Below the pieces are notes generated by a model that did no database searches, was not told the origin of the DNA, and saw only the letters and a list, made by a program, of their open reading frames with translations. This document shows, one piece after another, positions 21,501 through 33,500 of a stretch of DNA of 64,000 bases. Position numbers and translations under genes: made by a program. Source of the stretch: Serripes groenlandicus (taxonomy: Eukaryota > Mollusca > Bivalvia > Cardiida > Cardiidae); assembly GCA_031761405.1 (NCBI GenBank), contig JASEVX010000011.1:36447955-36511954 (forward strand), written 5' to 3'. Every line of letters begins with the position of its first letter. Position 1 is the first letter of the stretch.

Positions 21501-24500
21501 TGACGTTTAACAAAATGTTCTCCTTTTCCCACAATGTTTCATCTCTTTATCAAAAGTTATAGTGCAATTTTTTAGATGTTATAATTTTTCTACTGAAGTT
21601 TTGAAAAAAGATGACTGCAAATAGAGAATCCGTTAACCCTTCTCCACAGCACTTCAGCAGATGACTTTGAAAGCATCTATGTAAATTGATGGAAATCCTC
21701 TATGAAGGAAAGAACAATTTTTGAATAGAATTGAAAACATTGTGGTAAAAGGAGAAATTTCTTGTCAGCCTTTCCCACTTACAACAAATCTTAAGGGGAC
21801 AAATTGGAAAATATCCATGTAAAAATATGGAAAATCTCTATAAATGAATATATGTATTTACATATATTGAACAAATTTGAAAACATCCATGTAAAAATAT
21901 GGAAAATCTCTATAAATGAATATGTATTTACATATATTGAACAAACTTGAAAATATTGCTCATTATGAACTTTTTCTCCTTTTATCACAAAATTGTTAAT
22001 AATCATCTGCTTCAGATGGATTAAAACGCATATGAGCTGTCCCGCGAGAAAACCAACATGCCGCGCAGGCTTACCCGGATAGACACTTTTCGCATCCTGT
22101 GGATTTCTGTTTCAGGAATCTTTACTCTATCCCCTTCAGACGGAATGTGTCGGCAGAGGCCATAATGTTTGTTTTCTCGCGGAACTGCTCATATGTATGT
22201 TGAAAAGGGTTAATATATTGTATCAGTATTATTATTATTACTTTGGAAATAGAATGGTGGTGGTCAGCATGATATTTTCACATTGTTTAATTGTTGTCAA
22301 TCATTTTACATCCTATAAAGGACTTGGTCTTGAGATTTCTGAAAAGAGCGGCTGTCAATCTACAGCAGGCTTTCAAAGTGGTCGTTCCGAGTAGAAAACT
22401 TCCCTTGAATGATCGCAGAAGAATTCTAGCCAAACAACTCGGTGATTTTGTTCATATTTACAACAAGGTATGTTCTATTGAATTGTAATTTAAATACTGT
22501 GTATGCTTAATTCTCCCTTCCCTACCCAGAATTTACAACATATTTTATATTCCCTATCTTCTCACTATTTCCCCCTTTCGCTAAGGTGCTTCCTGCCCCT
22601 TTGCATGTAACCTTCTTCCTTTCAACGTAGATAATCACTTTCCCACATGTAGATGGGTTTTGATGTAACAGACGACTTTTGAAAACATTATGGCACACAT
22701 ACGGACGCTTTCTGACCACTCTGCAGCTTTCGAAAAACATTATGGCAATATGAGGAATTGCTTTTAATGAGCGATTTTTCCTTTTGCAACCATGTTTTTT
22801 AACTCTTTTCAATACTGGTACCTAGATGCTTTCATATTCGTCTGCTGCTATCAGATGTGTTGAGGCATGAAAATGCGTCTGCATGTTGGAAGGGTTAACC
22901 CTTTCCCACATATAGACGCTTTCTGACGCCTCTGCAGCAGACGGGTTTTGATAAACATTTTGGCAAGAGGAGAAATTGCTCATGATGAGTAACTTCTCCT
23001 TTTGTTACCATGTTTTCAACTCTATTCTGAAAATTAAACTGTCATCTGTAGTTGTTTTCTACATTTTCACTCCATTGTTTTCAAAGTCGTTTGCTGTAGA
23101 TTTTTTGTATGTGGGAAAGGGTTAAAAGAATGCCAACGGATCATAACCGCCATTGATTTTAAATCAACATAAGGTTGGTTTATACATAATTAGGATAATT
23201 TATTTCAATATTCATATAGCTTATGATTCAGAGCGTTAGAAAAGGGGCATTTTGCATGTTCTAAAATCCTTATTTGACCTTATAACCCTATGTTGTGGGT
23301 ACTCAAAAGAATCGTCTCATTGAGACGATTCTTTTGAGAACACACATCATAGGGTTTGGTTGGATCATCAGAGAGATATTGTGGGGAAAAGAGCTGTATA
23401 CACCTCCTTATCTGGACCTCTGTAATATGATAGCAGTTTGCTTAATTCTAAATGCTTGTACTCGCTCCCTAATTCAAATTCAAAACTGTTTACCAAAATT
23501 GATGAGTCTAGTTGCCTTCTTACATTAATTTGATGAATCTAGTTTCCTTCTGACATTAATTTGATGAATCTAGTTGCCTTTTGACATTAATTTGATGAAT
23601 CCAGTTGCCTTATGACATTAACTTGATGAATCTTGTTGCCTTCTGACATTAATTTGATGAAGAATGTTAGCTTTGATTCCACAATAGCTAATTTCAAATT
23701 TACTTTGTTAACCCTTTTCTCACATGCAGACGAATTTGAATGAAAATGGTGTAACAAATCAGAATTTGATTGTAATCAGCAAGTTCTTCTCTTACAGCAA
23801 TGTTTTCAAGACTGTTGAGTTATTATTCTTTGATCTATAGACTATACATATTTTGCCTAAAGGTTTTCCAAGTCATCTGTTGTAGATTGGTTGCATGTCG
23901 CAGTGTAACAACTCTGTGTAGCCTAACGATTTCATTTTGTCCACTGAAATATAACAATTATTATGTTTTTCATCTGGCACACTATTTTCTCTGAAAGTCA
24001 TAATGGTTCTTAGATTTCCATGACTCAATTGTGAATAATTGCATTTAGTATGTCTGATTAGAAATATGCAATGTTGAAAATAAAGCTCACTGCTTTTGGA
24101 AGTAATCACCTCAAATTACTGGGTAAAAGATTCAAATTTTCAGCTCATTTCTAGATATCCTTGATTCAATTGAATAATTGCATTAGTATGCATGATAAGA
24201 AATATGCAATGTTGATGAAGGGAGTTCACTGCTTTTGGAAGCAATTATCTCAAATAACTAGGTAAACAATTCAAATTTACAGCTTATTACTAAAGGGCAA
24301 GAGGTAATATAATAAAGTAGAAACTTTGTCATCAGCTAGAATAATTTTGTGTCTTAACCCATTTCCACATACAACAAATCTGCAGCAGACGACTTTGAAA
24401 ATGTCTACTAAAAAATATTGAAAATCTATATAGTTGTACGTATAATTACTTAAAAACATTGAAAACATTGTTGCAAAAAGCAGAAATTTATTTAAGCAAT

Positions 24501-27500
24501 TTCTACTTTTGTCACAATGTTTTCAAAAGTTGTCTGCTGCAGTGGAATTAGCTAAGCGTATATAATTATGTGAGAAAGGGATAAGGTAGAAACTTTGTCA
24601 TCAGCTAGAATAAGTTTATGTTGATTATGGCTTGATAATAATTTTAACCCTTTCCAACCTGCAGACACATTTTGACGCAATAGCAGCAGACGACTTTTGA
24701 AAACATTGTGGACAAAGGTAAAATTGCTCATGATGAGCAATTTCTACTTTGGCCACAATGTTTTCAACTTTATTTAACAATTAAGCTATCTTTTATGGAG
24801 ATTTGTCAGGCTTTTGTCACAATGTTTTCAAAGTTGCTTGCTACAGATATGTGGGAAAGGGTTAAATGTTTATCCTTTCTGATCTCTAGTATGTATTAGC
24901 ATCAGACGACATTTTTAGAAAAAACATTGTGGCAAAAGGAAAAATTGCTTATAATTAGCTTCTTCTCCTTGTGCCACAATGTTTTCAACAATATCTAAGA
25001 ATTACGCTTTCATTTCTAGAGATTTCCCATGTACTTGCATAGAAGTTTTCAAAGTCGTCTGCTGCAGATTTGTTGTATGCGGGAAAGGATTAAACAATTT
25101 CTTCTTTTACAACAGTGTTTTCAACTCTGTATCAAAAGTTCAATGTTTCAGTTTTTCAGACAGTACATGGTTATTATTGTCAGATGATTTCAAAGCAACA
25201 ACTTTAAAGTTGTAATCTGATAAGACATTTTTCATTTCGTCTGCTATAAAAACTTGATGCAAAAGTTCTAACATACAGAAAATAAAAAAAATGCTCTTTT
25301 TGGATAATCTTTCCTTTTCCTACAATGTTTTCAAAATGTCATACAAGAGTGTGGAGGTTTTCCGCACATTTTTTAACCGTTGTCTTTGTAATGGAAAAAA
25401 GAAAATGTACTAACAACCTCAGTGAAAATCTAACAATTGCTAGGACTCATGGATTAAACATTGCGGACTCATGGTTAGTAAAGTCTTACAAACAGAATTA
25501 ACCCTTTCCCACAAACAATAAATCTGTGGCAGGCAACTTTGAAAGTATAGTGACAAAAACCTTAAAAATCTCCCTAAAAGTTAGCTTAATTGTTAAATCA
25601 AGTAAAAACATCATGGCCAAAGGAGAAATTGCTCACAATGTTTTCAAAAGTCATCTGCTGCTATTGCGTTAAAATGCGTCTGCAGGTGGGAAGGGTTAAA
25701 CCTGTCAATTGTTGTTTTGATTTGCAGCATAATACCCAGCTGTCTAAAGTATGTAATTATGTTAATGTTGAATAATTTTTCATTTACTTTTTTAGCTTGA
25801 CTTTTCGAAGAAAAGGCAAGCTATACTACTCGCCTTGGTGTCGGCATCACACCTTGCTTAAGACTTTTGTACCAATTCACTCTTTTGTCAAAACCATTAT
25901 AGATATTGCTTTGAAACTTACAAAACTTATTCACCATCATTACCTCCATCAACAGGCAAGAGTACATAACTCTGTCAAGGTTTTTGTAAGAATTATGGCC
26001 TTTTTGCAACTTAGAATTTAGGTTTTTTGTACCATTTCACTTTTTTTCAAAACCATTAAAGATATTGCTTCGAAACTTACAACACTTGTTCACCATTATA
26101 ACCTCCATCAACAGACAAGAGTACACAACAATTAAACACTTTCAATATCTTTTAACCATCATTACCTCCACCAACAGCCAAAAGTGCATAAATCAGTGAA
26201 GGTTTTTGTAAGAATTATGACCCTTTAATGATTATATAGTACTTTGCTTATAAATAGTATGATAAAGTACTTGATTGTGTTTTCTGTACCACTCAAAATA
26301 GTTTTATTGGCAAGCACAAAAACGTCGAGCACGCTGTCCTCTGACAGCTCTTGTTATATAAATCTAGTTCTGACAGTTAATTATTTAAAAAAATGCTGTT
26401 TAACCCTTTCCCAAATACAACAAATCTGCAGCAGATGACTTTGAAATCATATAAGCAAAAACATGGAAGTTTTCTGTATATGAAAGTATAATGATTGAAC
26501 AGAGATGAAAACATTGAAATTGCTTGTTTTGAGCAATTTTTTCTTTTGTCACAAATTTTTAAAATTCGTCTGCTATAGATGTTTCAAAAAGTGTCTGTAT
26601 GTGGGAAAGGGTTTACTAATTTTGCTATGGTTTATTTCTGGGTTACCTCTCTTTGAAAAGGTTCATGCTTACCGGTAATCATTTCCCACTTCAACAAATC
26701 TGCAGCAGATAACTTTGAAAATAGCATGGGGGAAAATATTGAAAATGAAAGTGAAACTTTTGAATAGATGTGAAACTTTTGTGAGGAAAAATAGAAATTG
26801 TTCATTATATGCAAGTTCTCCTTTTCTACAAATGTTTTTCAAAGTCTTATGCAACGGATGTGAAAAAAGGTTCAGAGTGGTATGAATCCTTTCCCTCATA
26901 CGACAATTCTGCAGCAGACGACTTTGAAACTATCTAATCTAAAATGTGAAAAAATCTCCATTAATGATAGTTTAATCATTGAAAAGAGTTGAAAACATTG
27001 TGTTAAATGAAGAAATTGCTTGTTTTGAGCAATTTCTTCTTTTGTCACTGTCAAAAAGCCGTCTGCTGATGAGTCGTCAAATAGAGTCTACAAGTGGGAC
27101 AGGGTTAAAGTACAAGTTAAAAGTGTTTTTCAGTGTCTATATGTTGGAAAGGGTTAATATACATTGTAATGCCGGATATTGAATGAATTTATGCAATTTT
27201 AAAGAAGGGACAGTCTACGGTGGGAATTCAGCAGTTTAGATGTTAAAATATTTTATTGAAAGCTGCTTCATTCACGACAATTTAATTGTTATTGTTATAC
27301 ATTTTGCTATCAAAAGATGGTTTAAGCATTGATAAAAAGAGATATAAAATTTGATTTCAGAAATGTATGGCAGGGGTACTGGACCTTTTGGTAACCTGAT
27401 GCTGTTTAGTTTTGATAGCTTTTTCTTCATGTTTGTTTGCCTTGCCTACAAAATGTCTCTGCAAATTCTGCATTGTTTTAAAAGAAAATGATTACATTTT

Positions 27501-30500
27501 TAATCAATTAAGTTGCCATCATACATTGAACGGATTCAATTTGACTTGCTTTGATTTAGAATTTCAGACTATACTTATGTATAGGTACATAGATTGTATT
27601 TTATTCATTCAAAATCATGGAAAATGCATTCATAAAGTAAGCATTAATTATGATACAGTGAACAGTATTTAATATCTAATGCAGTATTGTATGATGTTTT
27701 GTAGACAGGGCTGTAACTAATGCAGTGTAATAGTTAGGGTGTATTGACATTTGTTTAGTCATGCTTAACCCTTTCCCACATACAACAAATCTGCAGCAGA
27801 CGATCTTGAAAACGTAGTGACAAAAAACTGAAAAATCTCCTTAACAGATTTCTTAATTGTTAAATAAAGTTGAAAACATTGTGGCCAAAGGAGAAATTGC
27901 TCATCATGAGCAATTTCACCTTTGGTCACAATGTTTTCAAAAGTCGTCTGCTGCTATTGCGTCAAAATGCTTCTGCAGGTGGTAAAGGGATAAGAGACAT
28001 TAACCATTTCTCACATACAGACACTATCTGATGCCTTTGCAGCCGATGACTTTTGAAAACAGTGTGGCAAAAGAAGGAACTGTTCTTCTTTTGCCTCAAT
28101 ATTTAAATCTTTATATAATAAATTACACCTTTATATAAAGAGTGTTCTTAATTTTGTATAGATTTTTTCAAAGTTGTCTCGGGCAGATGTATAGTATTTG
28201 TGAAAAGGTTAATTTTCAGTGTATATTTAGAGGTGATATTTTTGTTTGATGATCAGAAAATTTATAAATGACAATGTTTGTGAGGGGGGGACTTTTTTTT
28301 TAAAAGTAGTCTTTAGAAATCAAGGCGACTGGATATACAAAATATGTGTAACATTTCTAAATTTTTATCAACCTATGCCTTCATAAAGAACTATTACCCC
28401 TTTGCCACTTAAAGATGCCTATTGACACATTTGCATCAGACGACTTTAAAAATGAGTAATTTCTCCTTTTGCCTCAATGTTCTCTACTCTGATCAGTATT
28501 GGATACGGTCGAAAACATTGCTGCAAAAGGAGAAACTGCTTATTATTGGCAAACTGTCCTTTTGGTACAATGCCACAAAAGCCATCTGCTGGAGATGTAT
28601 CAAAATGTGTCTTAAGTGTAAAAAAGCATTAACAAATGTTTGGATGACTTGATGCAAACAGGCAAGATTCTGACCTGACTTTGGGATGACACAGGCTGAT
28701 CTGGGTCTCACTTAGTCATGTGGTTTGACCTATTAAACCATTTCCCTCCAATCACAAATCTGTAGCATTGGCTTTGAAAACATGAAGTCAACAAACGGGA
28801 AAATCTTTATAGATTAAAGTAATTATTGTATAGGATTAAACATTGTGGCAAACAGAGAAATTGCTCATATTGAGCGATTGAATTCAATTTGATGTTGAAG
28901 CCTGTGTAAGTGGGAAAGGGTTAAAGGTCAATGGAGCAATGATGGTCAAACATCAAAAGCATACAGAAGCCTGATGTTGTATAGGGGTAACACAGAGAAT
29001 GTCATAAATCAAACATTTTGTGCATATTTACAGGATTTTTTGAGATTCCAGAAACTTATTGTAAGTGCAAGATGGTAGCAAATTATCAAATTGACAAAAT
29101 ATTTGCATAATTTTAGAACATTGTGGTATGCAAAGATGTAATGACTGCTTTTACTTATTTCTGAACAATTTTCAAATCCTAATGTTTTCTAGAAACTGAA
29201 TAGAGTTGAGAATATTTTAGAAACAGTTGTTTACTGCAGATGCACCAAAATGTGTCTGCATTTGGGAAAGACTTAACTATTTATGATATTGGAAATTATA
29301 TCGAATGTAGCTCTTTCACTTCAATTTTATTTGTCAATTTGTCAATTTTGATGCACCTTTCACACAGAGAGCACTTTTAAGAGGATGGGAACAGTAATTA
29401 ACATTAGTGTTTCAATGTTGCACTTGATACATTTGCAGTCAGATTGTGTGAGTGTTGATTGGTTTAAACTGTTAGGAAAGCATTTTCTCTGTATTTCATT
29501 ACAGTTACTATTTGATCATTGTAATGTTTTACACAAGTTTTCTGAATATGTTAAAATAGTAAGGTTCTTTCATGGTCCTGAAATTGTGTAGTGTAGTCAT
29601 TCAAATTTTATGTACGGTCATGGTCTGAAATTAACCAATGAAATAAAATATTTTTGTGATTTAATTGGTTTGTCCTGTAACAAATATTATCTGCACCCTT
29701 TCCCAAATGCAAGGTTTTTTTCGATTATCATAAAGCATTATTGTTTCTACATTACATGGTAATTTTTTCCCTCGTCTGTTTATCGAATAAAAAAAGTCTG
29801 GCAATTGTGATTCCCTTGGCGTTGTCACTGCGTCGTCACAAAACTTTTAACTAAAAAAAACGTGTAACATTTTCAAATGAAACTTATTCATATGTTCCTA
29901 GGAACAATGTACATGTCTATACCTAGTCACATAACTCTTGACTGTAAATATTATTCAGCAATGCCCCACCTTACCTCATAACTCAAAAACTGTTCAACAT
30001 TTTATAATTGAAACTTGGTTAACATGTTCCTAGGAACAAAATGCATGTCTGTACCAAGTCACATAACTCTGCCTTTAATTATTATTCATTAATGCCCCTT
30101 TCTCGACTTAGAAAAAAACAGACAAGTGTTGGCGTTCGCTCCACCGCGCTCTTGTTGACAATGCTAGTTTGCATTACTGTATTTATGGTTTTGGGTGCAC
30201 AAAGATGTATATACATGTACCATATATCTATGAGCCGCATTGAGGGATTTTATGTCATATTGGCTGTTTAATTTTACACCTTTTAACCCTTTCCCAGATA
30301 CAACAAATCTGCAGAAATGCATTTGAAAAGATCCAATTAAAAATGTAGAAAATGTCTCTAACTGAAAAGTGTAATTATTGAATAGAGTTGTAACATTGTG
30401 GTTAAAGGAGAAATTGCTCCTTTTGCCACAATGTTTTCAAAAAGTCTACAGGGCTTCAAGGGGCATCTGCAGGTGGGAAAGGGTTAATTAGCTCCACTGG

Positions 30501-33500
30501 CTGAAAGTCAGTCGAGCTTATGTCATGGCGAATTGTCCGTCGTGCGTGCGTGCGTGCGTGCGTGCGTTAACTTTTTCCTTTAAACAACTTCTTCTCCCTA
30601 ACCACTTGGCCAATTTGGTTGAAACTTCATGGGAAGCATCCTCTCAATGTCCTCTACTAAATTCCTTCAAATTTTTTTGATCCATTCAAAATTCTGGTTT
30701 CCATGGCAACCGAAAGAAAAAAATAGTGAGAACTTAAAAAATCTTCTTCTCCGAAAGTGTCAGGCCGATTTTCAAATAATTTTGTAGAAATGTTCCTTGG
30801 GTGACCCTTTATTAGATTCCTTCAAGAAATTTTGATTGGGCAAAAAACATGGCCGCCAGGGGGCGGGGCTTTTTTGCCTTATATAGCTATAGTGAAAACT
30901 TAAATAATCTTCTTCTCAAAAAGTGTTCAGCAGATTTTCAAATAATTATGTAGAAATGTTCCGTGGGTGACCCTCTATCAGATTCCTTCAAGCCATGTTG
31001 ATTGGTAAAAAAACATGGCCGTCACAGGGCGGGGCTATTTTGCCTATATGGCTAAAGAGCAAACTTAAAAAATCTTCTCCTCCAAAAGTGTCAGGCCGAT
31101 TTTCAAATAATTTTGTAGAAATGTTCCTTGTGTGAACCTTAATTAGATTCCTTCAAGAAATGTTGATTGGGCGAAAAACATGGCCGCCAGGGGGCGGGGC
31201 TTTTTTGCGTTATATAGCTATAGTGAAAACTTAAAACATCTTCTTCTCCGAAAGTGTTAAGCCGATTTTCAAATAATTTTGTAGAAATGTTCATTGGGTG
31301 ACCCTCTATCAGATTCCTTCAAGCCATGTTGATTGGTCGAAAAACATGGCCGCCAGAGGGCGGGGCTATTTTGACTTATATGACCATAGTGAAAACTTAA
31401 AAAATCTTCTCCTCCGAAAGTGTCAGGCATATTTTCAAATAATTTTGCAGAAACATTCCTTTGGTGACACTCTACAAGATTCCTTTAAGCCATGGTGGTT
31501 GGTAAAAAAAATAGCCACCACGGGGCAGGGCTGTTTGGAGATTTTATTTTTGCCTTATGGCCGTGGAGCGATACTGGCCCTCTTGGGCCTCTTGTTTTTG
31601 TTTTGGCGTAAAACTAGTGTGATTACACCTAGTTCAAGTTATATATGGGCCTAAATTACATTTAAAGGGACAGGGAAGGCTCTGTTGAGACTTTGCAAAA
31701 GCACAGACTTGCCTGAGTCTTCACTGTTTGCAAAAGTAAAGAGATACCAAATTGCTTGGTGCAGGTCATATTTATAATATAATCATTTTGCTGGGTGATT
31801 CATGAACTTTATGCTGCATGCTCATTGGTATTTCTGACTGAAACTAACATGAAGTTGATTTCTCTTTTTAACTTAGGACACATTCTCTCATGACCTAGGG
31901 CCAACTTAATGTTGTTGGTTTTAGGGGTTTATTACATGCAAAAACAAAGAAATGTTGATCAGCATTATATATTATTCTGATCAAATAGAAAAACACTGAT
32001 GTGTTGTAGGTTTGGGTATTTTAACTCATCCTGGATTGGACCTTTTTCTAGGACATTTTCAAGAATATGCGTAGTGAGTACTGTAAATATGAAGATATAA
32101 GCTACGAAATTAGTACTTATTTTGATAAAGATTTAGTCTTCCCTCTCCATATTTTCAAAAAATCTGTGTAGTTTCAGATCAGCCTGTACATCTTCTTTGT
32201 CTTATCAGAATTTATACACATTGACAGAATTTTCTTACAAGTTTTTGTAAGTGATATGTGAATAGTGGAGATCTTGTTCAGACTGGGGGGATGCACAATG
32301 CAATTTTGGAAAAGTTGACATTTTTGTGAAAATACATAACCATACTTAACCCTTTCGTTCATATAGATGCATCTGCAGCAGATGACGTTTGAAAACACTC
32401 CGTCAAAAGGAGAAATTGCTCATAATTATACCCCCTTCGAAGAAGAGGGGGTATATAGGAGTCACTGTGTCGGTTTGTCTGTCTGTTGGTCGGAAGCCAT
32501 ATTTTGAAGCCATATTTTGTTCTATTTGGCTTATTTCTTACAAACCACTGGGTGGAATTCAGTAAAATTTTACATGAAGCTTCTATACCAAGAGGAGATG
32601 TGCATATCCTAAAGGGGTTACAATTTCATGTTATTTTACAGATTTATGGCCCTTTTACTTATTAAGTTATGGTGTAGGTCATGGTGCTGTTTAGGGGGTA
32701 TTTATCATCTTCAGTGATAGTTCTAGTTTTCCATGGTTTTGCCCAAATGCTTTCAAAGAAAAACACTAAATCTGCTGCAGATTTGTTGTCTGTTGGAATG
32801 GGTTAACGAAAAAAGTAAATGCAAATTTTTTTCAAGGCAGATTCATAATTTGGGCAGTGATATTCAATATACATCCAATGAGATTGGACCAGCTAAACTA
32901 ATTTTAACCCCCCTTTACCAAATACAGCAAATCTGCAGCAGACAACTTTGAAAACATCTAGGCAATAAATATGGACAATCTCTAGAAATGATAATTTTGT
33001 TATTTGAAAGGGCTGAAGATAGAGAAATAACTAATCATGAGCAATTTCTTATTTTTCAACAATGTTTTCAAAAGTCGTCTGCTGCAAAGGCTCCATTTAT
33101 TGTCTGTATTAGAAACTGTGAGAGGAAATAACCTTTCTACTATTTATTACAGGAGACAGAACAGCTCCGATCTCGTAGACAGTTAGAGAGAAAGCATACA
33201 ACTTTGCGAAGATCAGAAAGTCTTGAAGGACTAGAAGATGACAAGTTTGACAGATTTGTCCATACTGCAAGGTTTGATTATTATTTGCTTCAATTAACCC
33301 TTCCCCCCCCCCCCCTGCAGACGCATTTTAACGCTATAGCAGCAGAATACTTTTGAAAACATTGGCCAAAGGTGAAATTGCTCATGATGAGCAATTTCAC
33401 CATTGGCCACAATGTTTTCAACTTTATTTAACAATTATTATACGACCGTTTCTTAAAAACGGTACGTATTATGGTATGGTCATGTCCCTCCGTCAGTCCG

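Noticed and set aside
31298..31654. 118-codon open frame
   Set aside because: It lies in the internal repeats of dispersed element E1 and has no protein-like composition.
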